The notes beneath the pieces were generated by a model. The model searched no databases and had not been told where the DNA came from. It saw nothing but the letters and a program-made list of their open reading frames with translations. Positions 23,173 through 36,879 of a stretch of DNA of 64,000 bases are shown in pieces. Position 1 is the stretch's first letter, and every line of letters starts with the position of its first letter. Position numbers and translations under genes: made by a program. The stretch spans positions 11,498,501 through 11,562,500 of the forward strand of contig CM067530.1 of NCBI GenBank assembly GCA_034509925.1, written 5' to 3'. This DNA is from Hirudinaria manillensis (Eukaryota > Annelida > Clitellata > Hirudinida > Hirudinidae).

Positions 23173-25016
23173 AATTAGAATTATCTTCTCAAGTTAAGGA
23201 CATTATAGCTTCTAGAAATCATAACAATTGGAGAAAATTTATCACCGTAATTATGGAAACCAATTATTAATACCTAACCTGTTTTGTCATGTCGGAGTGA
23301 ATTTTCGCGACTATCTCGGTCAATGTTTTTCTACCACGCGTTATAATTTTTAAATCCTCATTTTCACTCCTACATCGAACCGAAGTGCGTCGTGCATGAT
23401 ATTCTCAAGAACTAACATTTATAAAGCCTGTAAGAATTCAACAAAAGGCAGTTTTTAACCGACTGCCATTTGAATGAGAGCTTCGAGGAGCCGTCAATGG
23501 CTGCTTCTTCGGCCAATCCTAAGCGAACTTAAAATTTATTAACACAACTTTTAATTTAATTTTTTAATCCGATAAAAAAACAACAAACGAATATGTTCCA
23601 TGTATTATATTATAACTGATAACTGAAGAAAAGCTCAGAGATTCACAAACTTTTTGAAGCAGGAGAAAATGAACTTTTCAGGCTTCGTTGCTTTTGAATT
23701 TGGGCGACATCACCCACGAATAATATCTATCCGAGATCTCTGTTAATTTATAACAGCTGTTGTTTACACGCGATTTGGATGATCCAATTAAGATGGATTA
23801 AAGTTTTGACTTGAGTGAGGCCGTATCTGTAATTTTCGTCGGCTAGCCAATAAAATGCTTTACGACAGTTTTTGAAATATTATTTAGTGATAAATTACTT
23901 AATGAAAGACATTAATTTGATGTCAAGCAGGCGTCACACAAAATCAACTATCGCAACATGGTTGCCCATCCCTACTTACAAATTTAAAATATTTCATTAC
24001 GCCAGCAGGATTCCAGGGCAAATAAACTAAAAATATCTGAAACACTACAAGAATATGTCTCAAAATCCTCCTAGTTATGAACAGTTATATGAATTAATTT
24101 TGCTGTCTTAAGAACAGCCATGATTCTTATATTAGAATATGTATGAGCTTTGGGGGCGTGGTTCATTTTTAAAACTTCCAGCGTTTAAATCAGCTTGACT
24201 GATTTCGAATAAAATTTAAAAAATTAAGCATAAAAACATGCTTAGAAAATTACAAAAACAATACCAGCCATCAACACGAAAGATGAGCGTGTCGAAGTTT
24301 CTAAAGACTACAGAGGCAGGAAAAGTAAAAAAGCGCGCCCTATAAGACCACGCCCCTAAGTTTTATACTTATTAATATATCAGAATCGTGAATGTCTTTA
24401 AGACAAAGTCAATTAATTTGTTAGACATATGCATGAATATTCGCGATCAGAGAAATATTGTATTTTTGAAAAATGCAATTAGTATCAATAATATTGCGCA
24501 AAGAATGTATAAAACAATTACTTTTAAATACATTCTTATTAAAAATGTAATTTAAACAACTTTTAATGATATTTTGTCAAAATTAATTTTAGCGAAAATC
24601 TATTTGTTTTTTTAATTTTTATTTTTCACCAAAAGCTGCTGCATTAATTAATAATATAATTTAACTAAAACGCACCAATAATTCAAAAGTTTGTTGTATT
24701 TGTTTCCTTGCAATATCGCCAGATATTTGGCAAACTCTATATAAAAAAGTAATGTTTACTGGCCAGGCTAATTAATAAAACTTTGCAGCATAGATGGAAA
24801 CCAATTTGTTTACGTTAGAGCGGCGAGATTTTGTCATGATTGTTTGACTTTATCGCGATCAGTCGTATTCTAAAGCCTCCGGAGATATTCGGAATACAAT
24901 CACGAACCATAACATAGTAATAACAGCAATAAAAAGAGTCTTTCCATTTCCAAATCTGCACGAATATTGCTAAACATTGAGTCGATCTAAGGTGGTTTTC
25001 GACAGCCTCTTCTGTC
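23173..25016. other. Gene-free AT-rich divergent spacer
   Basis: These 1.84 kb separate the GT92-type gene from FGFR1OP2/SIKE. I found no convincing exon, repeat family or RNA gene in it. Promoters of both genes are expected at its ends. Confidence 0.4.
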
Positions 25017-26393
25017 ATGTCCTCAAGCAACATTATTGAAAAAATATTATCTGATGCGAAGCAACTTAATAGTCGATTGAAAACCAGGGACAGTACGGCA
25101 GACGATTTGATCGCTGCCACAATGAACGTCCAGAATCGACTTAAAATTATGAAGCAGGTGATTTCAAAAGTATTTGAGACTGCTTAATTTACATGGTTCT
25201 AAAAAGATTTATAATGCTGTGGTAGCACTTTGGATATAATTTACAAGGACTTAATTTAGGTTTGGATTTTGTTGGTAACAGTTTCGAGATCTGGCAGATC
25301 ACTTGGACAAAGTAGCGAGGCACAGACCGAGACTTCAGATAATTCAGTATCTTGCCAAAGTTAGTTTTTAACTTGCATATGGAGTGATAAATTGCATCAG
25401 CATTCTACCTTGTTAATTAAGCAACTATCCATTTTCAATATATTATGGATGAAAGGGAGCAATACATTTTGTTACTAAATGTGCACATAAACATTACCTG
25501 GCTTCTGTTAAAACTTAGCACTTTAACACTTAGCACTGTTATTATTATTATTACTATTGTTATTATTAAGACAAAACCAACCTCAGTATTGCTTTTATAA
25601 ATATTGATGTTCAACCAATAGTAAGTCAGTTCCTAATGATCAGGAGAGCCAAAAGATCAAGGACTTGGAGGAGGAGAATGCCGAACTCAGGCAGTCCCTG
25701 GAAGAGCACCAGACGACCCTTGAGATCATCATGTCCAAATACAGGGAACAGATGGACAAACTCAATTCGACTGTTGAGATGGAGGCAGCATATCACAGGG
25801 GGGAAGGAGATTACCCAAAGGTATGCATTTTTACTTTTTGATTGAACCCTTTCGCTCGGTTGCCGATTCGTTCGACCGAAGATTGTGCTTGAAATTCGAG
25901 TCGAGAAAACAGAATTCGTGACGGAAAACGTTTACAAGTCGACCTTTGACTCGAACGAATCTATGACTGATTCGACGTGACAGTTTCGAACTCGCCTTCA
26001 TTCATCGAGCGACTGCATGCATCTGATAAACGCACTCAGAAACTACAGGCAAAAGACGAGAAGATCAAGGAGATGGCGGCGGTCATGATCGTGGCGGCGG
26101 ACCACTGGGAGGAGAAGCCGGAGGAAGAGCAGAGGAGGCGGGACCTCGTCCAGACGCTCAGGACTAGGAACGGGACGCTCAGAGGCATCCTCTTGAATGC
26201 CTCTTCGCCGGAAATCAAAACCGAACTTCGGGCCAGGCGTTCGGACCGGCGACTGGAGGCGGACGGAGGGGACCCGGATTTCCTCGCTTCCCCGCGCTCC
26301 CTGAAGATTTCCGGCCGGGCGGAATTCTGGCCGAACCACGTCAACTGCAGCCCAGAACCTCTCGACTCCTCTCCGACGGATTTGACGGTCTGA
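25017..26393 (+). CDS. FGFR1OP2: FGFR1OP2/SIKE family coiled-coil protein (STRIPAK)
   Basis: FGFR1OP2 and SIKE1 are small coiled-coil subunits of the STRIPAK phosphatase-kinase complex. Four exons join in phase: 25017-25157, 25282-25359, 25644-25820 and 26040-26393, giving 249 residues, the usual length. The family pattern is clear: [16 protein letters not shown] at the N terminus, [36 protein letters not shown] (the hallmark), KEMAAVM, and [15 protein letters not shown] near the end. Coiled coil is expected through most of the first 200 residues. The last exon needs the acceptor ending at 26039 to keep frame. An equally strong CAG at 25983 would shift it, while another AG at 26009 would add ten residues. 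The tail after residue 180 diverges from vertebrates. Confidence 0.92.
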
Positions 26394-27056
26394 ACCTCCG
26401 ACGTGGACGTCGTCGTGACGGTAAAAGAGCGTCGCCCGACGCTCCGTGATTCGCTCTCGGAATGCATCGCTCTGCCGATATTTTGTCGATTGCACGTGCA
26501 CGTGTCGTGCAAGCATGCCTATTTATAGATTTGATTACCATTCGATCGTCCATCAATCATTATCATCATTACGATTCTGTTTGTCACGTTGCCTGCTTAT
26601 TTATTTTTTGTTTGTTTCATGGCTCGAATCGCAGCAAATTGTTGCCAACGAAGAGATTGGATTCGAGATCTCCTCAGATCCTTGTTTCTTCAAAAATCCA
26701 GAAAACGGGAGACTTTAGTGTTTCGTTTTCCCCCTGAAATTCCTGCCTCCTCTTCGGCTTTGTTTTCGTCTTTCCTCCGCGTCGGACGCTCATGACGTAC
26801 CTCGCGTGATCGTTAAAAATAAAGTCGTGCAACTTAGAGAGCCACATTCGCATTCCTTTGACTTTTGCGGGTCAGCAAAAAGCACAACCGAGTTAAAATA
26901 TGCAGTCCATCGATCAGAATCGTCTCCAATGACAACAACCATCACCTCTAAAACTTTAAGAATGACACACAAGATGACCTTGACCTGACACGACCCGGTT
27001 CAATGACCGATCGGGCCACTAGGATGCTATAGGAGCAAAGAACGAGGTCTCTCGCA
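26394..27056. other. Convergent spacer between FGFR1OP2 and ERGIC2
   Basis: This 663 bp stretch should hold the two 3' UTRs. Several frames stay open across it by chance because of its moderate GC content, but none has splice context or recognisable protein. Confidence 0.4.
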
Positions 27057-30000
27057 TCACAGGTCTCTGAAAGGGACCTTCTCCGAAAGGGAGGCGTCGG
27101 AAATCGAAACCTCCAGCTCCGGGGAATTCCAGGTTTCGGCAAGGCCGAGCAGGGGGGTCGCCGCCGGGACGACGGACCCAGTCTCCGTCGAGTCGAGCCT
27201 CTGTCGACGACGATCGATTTCTTTGGAAAACTGGCAGCAAATGAAGCCGAACGAACTGCTGGCCATGCAGTGGATGATCCCTGCAGAAGTGATTAATTAA
27301 TATTTGATTAACTAATTGTAATAAAATTAATAATTAGCACTAAATGTGGCAGGTGAATATAATTCCAAAAATACATGATATTCAAGACGGTTCAATGGTT
27401 ACAAGTCTGACTAAGGAGTTTGATAACCAACAACAACAAGATATAGTAAACAGATTAACAATGTTGCTACAGCTCTCGATATCAGATCGTTTAGTAACGA
27501 TATATTTACATGTTGCGATCGTGATCGTGTTTACTTACACGATCAATATTCAATATTGATCAATATTAATTACCTGAGGTTGCAAACACTCCTCCCACGA
27601 TGGCGCAGAGTTTCACGAGCAGTTGGACGAGGCCAGTTGACCTCTGCCCGATCGTGACCCTGAGAGGTGAAAGGTCGTACTTGATGAAGATGCCCGGGAG
27701 GCCGTGGCTGCCTTTCGAGTGACTGATTGTGCGATTCTGGAAAAGAATGAAGCAAAGATCGTTCGTTTGCCGTCCGAGTCCACCCATCCAATCTTCCATA
27801 CATCCTCCATTTTTTAAAAGTCCTGGCATTTACAGAGTTGATCCACAAAATAATTTGAGCAGTTATTCTAATAATTCTCAATTGCTCAAATTAAAAATGC
27901 ACAAACAATCAATGCAGCAATTTCAAGCATAAACTAATTATTATAACTTCTGTGTCCAAGTTTTATCGTTGATCATTATCATATCACGATACCCACCTGT
28001 TCAGTGGCAGCGTATTGGTAAGTCTCGACTGTGGTAAAGGTTCCCTCGAGTACTGTTGGTACGACCTGCACAAAGTACTGGAACAGGTGGTTGTCTGCAC
28101 GAATTTAAAGTTCCGTCGACAATGATAAATTGACTTTCAAAACATTAAAAAGCAACATTCCAAGGTTTCAATATACAATCAATATACGATCAACGTGTAA
28201 TCAATATACGATCATTATATAATCCTTTTAATATGCTCAGCCATTGGACGTACAGACGGCCAGTCAGATCGCTCGGTGCCCGCAAGCGATCGGTTTAAAA
28301 TGTTTCATCAGAGCAGAACAAAGGAAGCCATGCAACAAGTGAATCATCACAGACAGAGAGGATAGAATTTATATCCAGCATCAACAGGTTAAATCACCCA
28401 CGAGGCAACCCTCCCCCTCCCAAAAAAAATCCGACGACAGAAGAAAAAGCGTCTGCTTCTTACTGTCATGGACGACCTTTTCCTCCCCGTCGAGCGGATT
28501 GACGAGCGACGACTTCTCTCCGAAGCTGAGGTGGAAGATCCGATGGGAGAAGTTGTACTCTGTGTCGTTGGTTCAAATTGGCACGATTTATAATCAAAAT
28601 ATTAAAAATATTTGCAGTGGCTATAAAGCCGACATGCGAGGGAATGAAATTAATCTTAACGTGAGATTTAATAACAACAATTTTGATTGCTTAATTTGTT
28701 AAATTATTAATTAATAAATAAGTAAATTAATTAAGTAATGTTAAAACATCAACTCGAAATTTTGAGGAATCACTGAAAAGCCAGAAATAACAAAAGCAAG
28801 TCCAAAATATCAAAACAAATAACAAGCTGCCAACGTCAACACCGATCTAAGGCATTTTATGACTCATCAGCCAAGTTTACAAGGTTTACCGATGATCACA
28901 TAATAATAATAATAATAATAATAAATTAATATTAATCAGCATGCAGTTAAACGTAAATAAACGTTACGACCGAACGGATTACACAACCAGTTCCTACCAT
29001 TTTCCTCCACAAAATTTAAATGGAAATGTGACGATCCTAGAGATAGCGCCCTTGAAGAGAAATTATCATAATTTATGAAACTTGAAGCCCATTGGTTCAT
29101 TCAAACATGATAACGATTGCCAGGTCACACTCATGCAGGCAAACATGAAGGGAAGCTAAAACCAAGCTGGTAAAACTACAGTTTAACAGGAAAGATAAAC
29201 AGAAATAAACTGTTTTCGTTAAACGAATAAATAAATTAATTGATAAATTGGTTAGCAAATTGAAAGTTTTGAGTCCAACCGATTGAAAACTCTTGTTAAG
29301 TAAAGAAACAAAAAAAAAAAGAAACGAATCGAGGAAATTGCAGAAACGCAATCTCACCGGACTCCCTCATGGTGATGGAAAGGTGGGCGTGCCCTCTCGG
29401 GAGAACGGGGAACGATCTGATCGGTGATCGAAGTTTGGGGTAACAAGCGAGCGCCCGAGGTTCAATCATCCGTCGTTCGATCAGAAAACATTCGACGCAT
29501 CGCAACTCATCATTCCGATCGCTCTCGCAATGAAAACGTACTTTCCGGCAGTGATGTGGAAATTCCCGGCGACCTTGTTGACCTCGAGAGAGCCACGAAA
29601 ACGACACCCGGAAAGCTCGTTGGAGTCCTCGACTTGTTCGAATCTGAAACAAAAACGAGACGTTGTTGTTTGTCGACAACAACATCATCACCTTCATCAA
29701 CATCACCTTAATCATTACCGACCATCATCATGATCGTCATCATTACCACGAGCAACTAACACCAGTGGGAACATGTCGGCCAGTGTCATGACCCGAGAAA
29801 TCCTCCTCCGTCCTTCATTTTCATCCCCTTTCTTGTTGTCGTAGTCGTCGCCATCTTGAGTGGCATGCCACCACAAGTTCTGGTGGAGGGCATGGTAGTT
29901 GTCCCTCAGGTGGTAGTTCACCTTCTGCAGGTAGGAAAACTGTTCGGCCTGGACGGGGGAGAGGTCAAAGTTCACGGACTCCTCCCCGAGCGCGCCGAAA

Positions 30001-30704
30001 GAGTCCGTGTTCTCGCCCGTCTGGTCCACCACGTCTGCTCCGATATCTGGATGGATGGATGGAAAGAGGAGAACAAGAATTTGAGTTTGTGAAACTCTCT
30101 CTTGAACGAGGATGGTAAGTTACGTACGTGAACACTTCATGGCCACCATCATGTCGATGTTCAGTTTCAGCTTTCTGGAATGACAAACAAAATCAGGAGG
30201 AGTGCAAATTAATTTGTATCTGAAACCTCCCACGCTCCAAAAAGAAACAAATAAGTGCCAAGGGAGTAATTGAGTACTATTTACCGTCTCTTAAAAGAAG
30301 ACAAAAAAAAAACATTGGAACAACATACTTGTCAAATTCAGGGTCAATGTCATATTTGTAATGGATGCTAGACTGCAAATAATGTCTGACTTCGTAGGTC
30401 ACCAATACTGCTATGAAGATGAAAACCAATATGGAATCTGGTCCAACAAAAACATTCTTATCATCATCAACTAATTATTCAATGGTAAGTTTAATTTAAA
30501 AAAGTGATCCACAAAGTGATTGAAATTGTGCTTCACTCGCATCGAACGATGAGTATCAATCGATTGGATGAAAACTTAATCGACTGGAAACTCACAACCA
30601 CCACCGGCAGCAGACGTTTCCCTGTGATCCTCCTCGACTTTAGGAAAAGCATCCAACTCTTGGATTATTCCAATTATGCCCCTCCTTTGTCTCAACGTGT
30701 TCAT
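27057..30704 (-). CDS. ERGIC2: ERGIC2, ER-Golgi intermediate compartment protein 2
   Basis: ERGIC2/Erv41 is a two-pass membrane protein that cycles between ER and Golgi, with a large lumenal domain. Ten exons on the minus strand join in phase: 30596-30704, 30329-30437, 30128-30174, 29761-30046, 29542-29643, 29358-29416, 28464-28559, 27997-28094, 27574-27736 and 27057-27280, giving 430 residues. Family landmarks are QELDAFPKV near the N terminus, the first membrane span (SILVFIFIAVLVTYEV), NIDMMVAMKCSHIGADVVD, VNKVAGNFHITAGK, PRGHAHLS, HRIFHLSFGE, NPLDGEEKVV, LFQYFVQVVPT, KGSHGLPGIFIKYDLSPL and the second span (LCAIVGGVFATSG). The C-terminal tail is about 50 residues longer than in vertebrates. 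It is head-to-head with the START gene. Confidence 0.93.
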
Positions 30705-31289
30705 GTCTCAAACAAATAGAATACGATCGAAACGAGAGCAGAAATTAATTTCATTAATGTCTCGCGATCGGCAACTCAGCCATACGGATCCTACACTCGC
30801 CGAACTCAGGAGTTTAGCAATTAAAAGTTGACTTTTTTTGTCTTGGGTTTCGTTATTCTGATTTAAAAAAATTGTAAAGCAAGTGTTTTAAAAATGAAAT
30901 TTTGCTTTGGTTTTTAATAAGCGTCTGTGGATCTTTCGGGGTAAGGTTAATGTTTAAAAATAAAATGCATTTATATTTTTCATCACACAACAATGTGATA
31001 AAATAAATATAGGTTGTTATTAAGACACATCCTAAAAATAAATATTTTAAATGAATACATAGCTCTTTCGCATAGAATAGACATTTTGCGAACATCTGTC
31101 ATAAAATCGATTATCAGGCGTTCACTATCAACAACGTTTATGAAGAATTGCTATTTAGATAAATTTTGAGTTTAATTGCGTATTTGCGATAGCTAATCAC
31201 CTGATTTCTAGTAGATACGAATTAGAAAGCGCTGTCAAATGCAAAATTTAGAAATTTATAGCAGGCATCTAAAGCGGTAATTGTTGGAA
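30705..31289. promoter_or_regulatory. Divergent spacer between ERGIC2 and the START gene
   Basis: The two starts are 585 bp apart on opposite strands. The stretch is AT-rich. An 80-codon open frame on the minus strand (30853-31095) looks like chance. No named promoter element was recognised. Confidence 0.35.
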
Positions 31290-34200
31290 ATGTATTTAAT
31301 TGGTGCGACAATAACCTCCATTATCGGTTTCGTCATTTTTTTATTCTTCAACAGGAAGAAAAAGGTAAATATTGCATTTTGAAACAATTTTCGTACTCTA
31401 TCAAGCTAAACGAAAGTCCATTTTTATCAAGAAACAAGCCTGGTCTTATTTTATGGATTAATAAAATTTAATTTAAAATTTCAGATTATATTGTCAAATG
31501 TATCCGAGTTCCTGTGTCTTTTGAACGAAAACAAGGTGGAATTAAAACTGATGTCGTTCAAAATATTAATAATATTTTAATAACAAACTTTCATCAACAA
31601 CATCGAATTGATAAACATGTAAAATTCACATAAAAAAATATGTGTTTCTTTTTTATCAACTAAAAGCTATTTCCAATCGTCGGCAACGATGTCTGGCATC
31701 TCCACGAAATTCGACACGGAACGAGGAAATGGCGAAGGACTCTGTCGTCAGAGTACCAGAGGGCTGACCTTGGGATCGCAGCCTCTTTTGCCGTCATCAG
31801 CAGGCCGTTTGAGGTATCATCACCATCATTGTTGTTGTCGTCATCATCGTCGTCGTCGTCATTCCTTGCGTTCGATCACTTCCGCTTTAGATCGTGGAAG
31901 GCGTTCTAAAGAATTGCAAGGCGAAGAACCAGTGGGACGCTAACGTTCCACGCGGCTGCAAGTTTCGAACGTTTTCTTGTCGCTCTGAGGCTAAAAGCCG
32001 CTGCGAGGTGAGCTCTCCTCAGAGAAAGTATTCCACGGAAGCAGAGGGCTACACCAGGGAGGTAGTCCGCCTGGATCCCAAGGCTGGCACGCAGAGTGCA
32101 GCTGATTGGATGACACGCTTGAAAAATTTGGTCGAGTCGAAAGTTGAGACGCTATTCAGATGCAAGTCTTTCGAAAGGTGACCTAATTAAATGTAACTAA
32201 TAACAGTTGCGGTATATTATAATATTGTATGTAGTCACAACAACATTCATCATTGCTTAGTAATTATGAATCGACAATTAATTATAATTTATATTAATAT
32301 ATTTATCAGATGCTGGAATAAATCTTGCGACAAGGAATTTTGGCTGCTTGAATATTCAGTAAACTTCCAGAGTTTCGTTTTCTATTTGCTCAATTCCAGC
32401 GCCACTAACGGAGGTAGACATCAATTGAGACTAATTATATTGATTAATTAATATTAAAATAATTATTTAAATATTAAAATAATTAATTAACATGTAAATT
32501 GGCAGATTCATCTTGTCTCCTGACGATTCTCGCTAGCAACGACTCCTCAATACTGTGGAACGTCCCAGGATGGCTGAGATCACTGACCTGTCAATCATTC
32601 ACGAGAGACTGCCCCTCGCTTCTATTAGCTGGCCTCAACGACTTCTTGACGCTCGACACGATGGGACCGTGCCAAACTCTGCACCTGTCGGACGAGGGGG
32701 AGTCCTCGGTGCCCTCTACGGATGCCCACAGTGCATCGGGGGCTTTAGATTCTGGGGCTGTTAGGAGAAAAAACTTGCTCGGAAAATCCGACGACCAGGG
32801 AGAGATTTCGTTTTTTCAGAGGATCAGAAATATGTTGGACGACAAAAAGGAAGAGAGCGGAGACTCCAGATCTTCGAGAAAGTGGAACATCCTTCCGGGG
32901 GAATCCCAGGAACTTCCAAAGAAAGAACTGGACAGTCCAATGAATCCCATTGATATAATCAAGAGGTTCAGTTTCTCTGCCAGGTTTTTCGACGAAAAGA
33001 AAATCGAAACCGAAAGTCTCGGTTCTGCGAGTTCCAAGGTCGGCAAAGGCTTACGTACGACTTTTACGGAATTATGTATAAAAATATTTTTAACAATTAT
33101 TTTTGCGAGAGATAATGAGTTCTTACTAAAGTGATCGTAGCAAACCGGTTCGAATTGGTAACCATTGGCAACGACAGGAAGTCACGCCCATTGTCCGGAA
33201 AAAATGGAGTCTTCAGCCCGACGGGGGTACAGCTGGTAGCAGGCCGTCAGATGAAAAATCCAACAAGAAACTCCACAGGACACCCACATCCGTCTCCTCT
33301 GAGTGTACTTCAGGTGCTGCTAATGAGTATTAAATCATCAGAATTTGTTATCACGACTGTAAAATCGGTTACCACTTGAGGCCGGGTTGGGTTTTAGGAA
33401 ATAAATTATGCTAATTAATTGGATTCCATATGGAGACCAATTAAGGATTGGGCCCTTTTTAAGCTTTTTCTTAAGCTCGATACGTGAATGTTCTGATCTT
33501 GCAATTGATTTTTCTCTTAATCCTGATGTCAGAATGAGCTAAAATTTGGCAAGCGTTTGCCTTTCCAGATGACAGTACATGAATGAATAATCAATTTTAA
33601 ATTTTAAAATAAATAAGTACACGGTCATTGTATCGCGACAAATATTCAACACTTCTGCCACCTACGGAATGTAAAATAGCTGGTTTACAAAACAAATGTT
33701 TACATGTAACTTTTATAAAAATTATGGCATATTTTACTTTCTTTACTTCGTTTTTCTTTCAGTTATCGAAATTATTTAAAGAAGTACTCACTTTGTTAAA
33801 CCAGTTTTTAATGAAAGAATATTTTGTCTCCAGATGTGGATTCTGATCTCCTGCAATGCTTAGAGACCATGGTAGATAATGCAGCCTTGGATATCATAGC
33901 GGAGGTAAATTGCTAAATAATTTATAAAAAATTTTTTTTTAATATCTGATAAACACTTTTATTTAAAAACATATTTAGAAATGCAAAGTTGCAAATCTGG
34001 ATATAAAAGCCAAAAGCGAAGAACAGGCCATCCAATCCGGAGGCTGGATGTGAGTCAGCATCGCAGTGCTATTTATATAGCTCAGACTATTAATAATTCC
34101 TTAAATATTAATAAAAGCAAATGAATATTCAACGAATCAGTATCTCGTAGTTACTGCGGCTTAGAGAAGGATACAGTCATACTGAAGAAGGTGACCAACG

Positions 34201-35624
34201 ATGACTCTGTGCCTCTACACAGGTAATTTATTAAAATTGTTAGATTCATTTATGAATGAAATTATTGATGAAAAATTATAAAATGATATTAATTAACGCT
34301 TTAAACTTAAACAGCTACATAGGAAAGGGCATGGTTTCGCACCCTCCAAAGCTGGTCTACGAGGTGCTGAGATGTCCGACCAGACGGGTAGCTTATGACG
34401 ACATGGTTAAGGTGAATCATTTGCATAATTTCATATTACAATATTAACAACTTATTTGAGCTGGTAATAAATATTGAAACAAACCAACGCACGTTCGTCA
34501 CACAGAACGTGGAGATTCTCAAAGAGCTGGAAGGAGGAATGAAGATAGGTGAGCGTTAAAATATCCAACAATTTCAAAGTCAGGGCTTTCAATTTTACTA
34601 TTGAAGCTAATGGCTTCGAGAAATTCCCAATATTAATCACGAAGTGGAATTCGACATTTGCAAATCGTTGTTGTCAGTACGCCTCTTGTATGAAGTTGGT
34701 CAACACTTTAGAAGGGAAATGAGAGAGTTCATCGTGCTACAAGGAGAGAGAATCGAAGGAATGAAGCACGTCATAACCCTCCAATCGGTCGACTGGAGCA
34801 CTCTAAGTTCCACCCTTTATCCCTCTCAAACTCCGCCTCCCGACCCAGCAAGCCCAGCTTCTATGCTAAGCTCTGCTTCCAGAAGAAACAGTCTCGAACT
34901 TCTGAAGGGCAAACCGTCTAGCCCCCTGGTTGGGGTGAAAGAGGGCAGAAAATTGGCCAAGTTCACGAAACAGCAGCAGTTGATAGAAGGATTGGTTTCA
35001 TCGAAGGTAAAGTCGAATCTTTAAAGAAGTATTTACGTCGTTCCCATACTTTAAAAAATATTTTTACTGCAGATGTTTTCGAGCGGTTGGATAATTGAAC
35101 CAGTTCTGAAGGCAAACAAACTCTGTTCGATGATAACTTACATCAGCCAAGTGAGTTCAGATGAATGCTGTCCACGTTGGATCGAGAATTTTTACACGTC
35201 TACATTGCAAGGCATTTTTATTTCAACATTTCTGGTTAATCTTAAGCTCTTGCGAGAGCACTATAGCGATTTAGGTAATGATACACGAGTTAGGGCAACA
35301 CCTGACTGCATTTCTATTAGAATTAGAATATCAATTAGCCGAGAAATGAATATTATGCAGATGAAACTAGACACCGGCATGAGAACTGCCCTCTCTTACC
35401 TGGCAGAGGACATAGCCCTGAAACAGCCGCTGTGCATAGTTCACCTGAGACATTACCTGGACACTTTGGACGAAGAAGAAGAATTCCTGGCCTCAAGTTA
35501 CGACGTCGATTGCAAAAGAACTGGAAAATCCGTGACCCTTTCCATAAGCAATGCATTGGCTCGCTTCCGGAACAGTCCTTCGTGCGACAGGGTGGAAGAG
35601 AGCGAACACGACATTGTGGTTTGA
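31290..35624 (+). CDS. Membrane-anchored protein with two START-like lipid-binding regions
   Basis: Fifteen exons join in phase: 31290-31364, 31485-31535, 31667-31813, 31891-32177, 32310-32413, 32506-33038, 33178-33313, 33834-33904, 33979-34049, 34151-34222, 34315-34411, 34506-34548, 34678-35006, 35073-35150 and 35361-35624, giving 785 residues. The N terminus is one membrane span followed by basic residues (NRKKK). A first START-like region (about 45-260) shows the pattern VWHLHEIRHGTRKWRR, SRPFEIVEGVLKNCKAKNQW-D and a later WLLEYS strand. A Ser/Lys linker follows (about 280-440). The second region (about 445-760) is clearer: GGWIYCGLEKDTVILKKV, PKLVYEVL, VRLLYEVGQHFRREMREFIV, ITLQSVDW and SGWIIEPV. 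START domains bind sterols, phospholipids or ceramide. I know of no named human protein with this layout; ligand and location are inferred only as membrane-tethered lipid binding. Confidence 0.75.
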
Positions 35625-36049
35625 CGGTCGACGGTTCGAATCCTGGCTTTGGCGAAGGTGATGGCAGAATGGAAACAATATTTGCTGGCTTTTGAGAACT
35701 TAACATTTTTTATTTTTTTAAAAATCTAATTTAAAATTATTTAAATACGATTTCCTACTTTTTTTTTAAATTATTGAATTAAATTTGCTTGTCAGTTTTC
35801 GCTAAGTTTTTGGGTTTAATAGTTGCATTTGAGATGCTACAACAGCAACAACAACAAGGACAAGAGATTTATTGCAACTACGTCCAAACGTTCGGATTAA
35901 AATCTTAATAAAAGTATTGTGAACTTGAAGATGATGCTTTTAGAGGATACTCAATGAACTTGCAAACACCTGATCACATCAAAGCAAACGTTAATTTGGC
36001 GTCGATTAAAAGGGTTTAATGTCATAAATTAAATTCAATTCCCTGGAAT
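35625..36049. other. Convergent spacer at the left end of the Ly6 array
   Basis: This stretch includes the 3' UTR of the START gene, with an AATAAA at about 35907-35912, and the 3' side of the first Ly6-type gene. Confidence 0.4.
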
Positions 36050-36711
36050 TCAAAGCCCTGCAACGATGGAAGGCACGACAAGAAGTAAATTGGTGAACAG
36101 CCTCCACGTTAATTTTATAGATTCGTTACAAACGTCTCCTTTACAGAAACACGTTTCAACGATTTTATCTTCAAGAGTTTTTGTCGAACATCCAAGCGAC
36201 ACGTTGGAACTTCGATGACAAAAGCGATGAATGTGGTACAAGTTACCTGGAAATAACAAATTAATTAATTAATTCGTGATTTTTATTTTTTTTAAAGAAA
36301 AAAAAAGAAGAAAGTATTGAGAACTTTAAAGTTGAATTATGAATCAATAAAAGAATGTTTTTGCCAAAATTGTTGCGGTGAAATGCAAGGTGCGGTTGAC
36401 ATAAAACAGCGCAGAAAATCTTCGATAAAAGTTAATAAATTCATTTAACTTTATCAATTAGTCGTCTTCGTCATATTATACACTTGCATAGACATGTATT
36501 ACTTACCGTTTCGGACCAAATAAACCTTTTTCCAAGCACAAAATCCTGCAAAACAGCCAACGTAATTTGTTCGAATCTTCGAAGGGACATCGCAAAATTC
36601 ATCGGAATTCATCGTCGACGTACAAAAGAAACAATAGGATTGGACGTCTTCCACAACCAAACAAACGGTTGCTAAGGTAACCAGGACGTTGAATGCGGAG
36701 GTCATCTCCAT
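36050..36711 (-). CDS. Ly6/uPAR-type three-finger GPI protein 1
   Basis: Two exons (36507-36711 and 36050-36246) join in phase 1 to give 133 residues. A signal peptide comes first, then a three-finger domain starting YCFFCTSTMNSDEFC. Later cysteines come as GCFAGFC, RFCHR, LGCST and CFCKGDVCNES, ending in the CN that closes the fold. A hydrophobic C terminus (LFTNLLLVVPSIVAGL) fits a GPI-anchor signal. Such proteins sit on the outer cell surface, where relatives modulate receptors or cell adhesion; the partner here is unknown. The intron position, after an Asn-Gly within the middle of the domain, is shared by all five genes of the array. Confidence 0.82.
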
Positions 36712-36847
36712 AAAACATGCATTTAATAAGGAAATATCAATTTATTATTATTATTATTATCAAAAATTAATTCTCCACACTTTTTTACTCACTTAATCAG
36801 TACTTGTACGGTACTTCAAGGGGTACTTGAACTATGTTGTTGTGCTT

Positions 36848-36879
<32 letters not shown>

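Noticed and set aside
30853-31095. 80-codon minus-strand frame with a hydrophobic stretch
   Set aside because: AT-rich, no homology, in the divergent promoter spacer; most likely chance.
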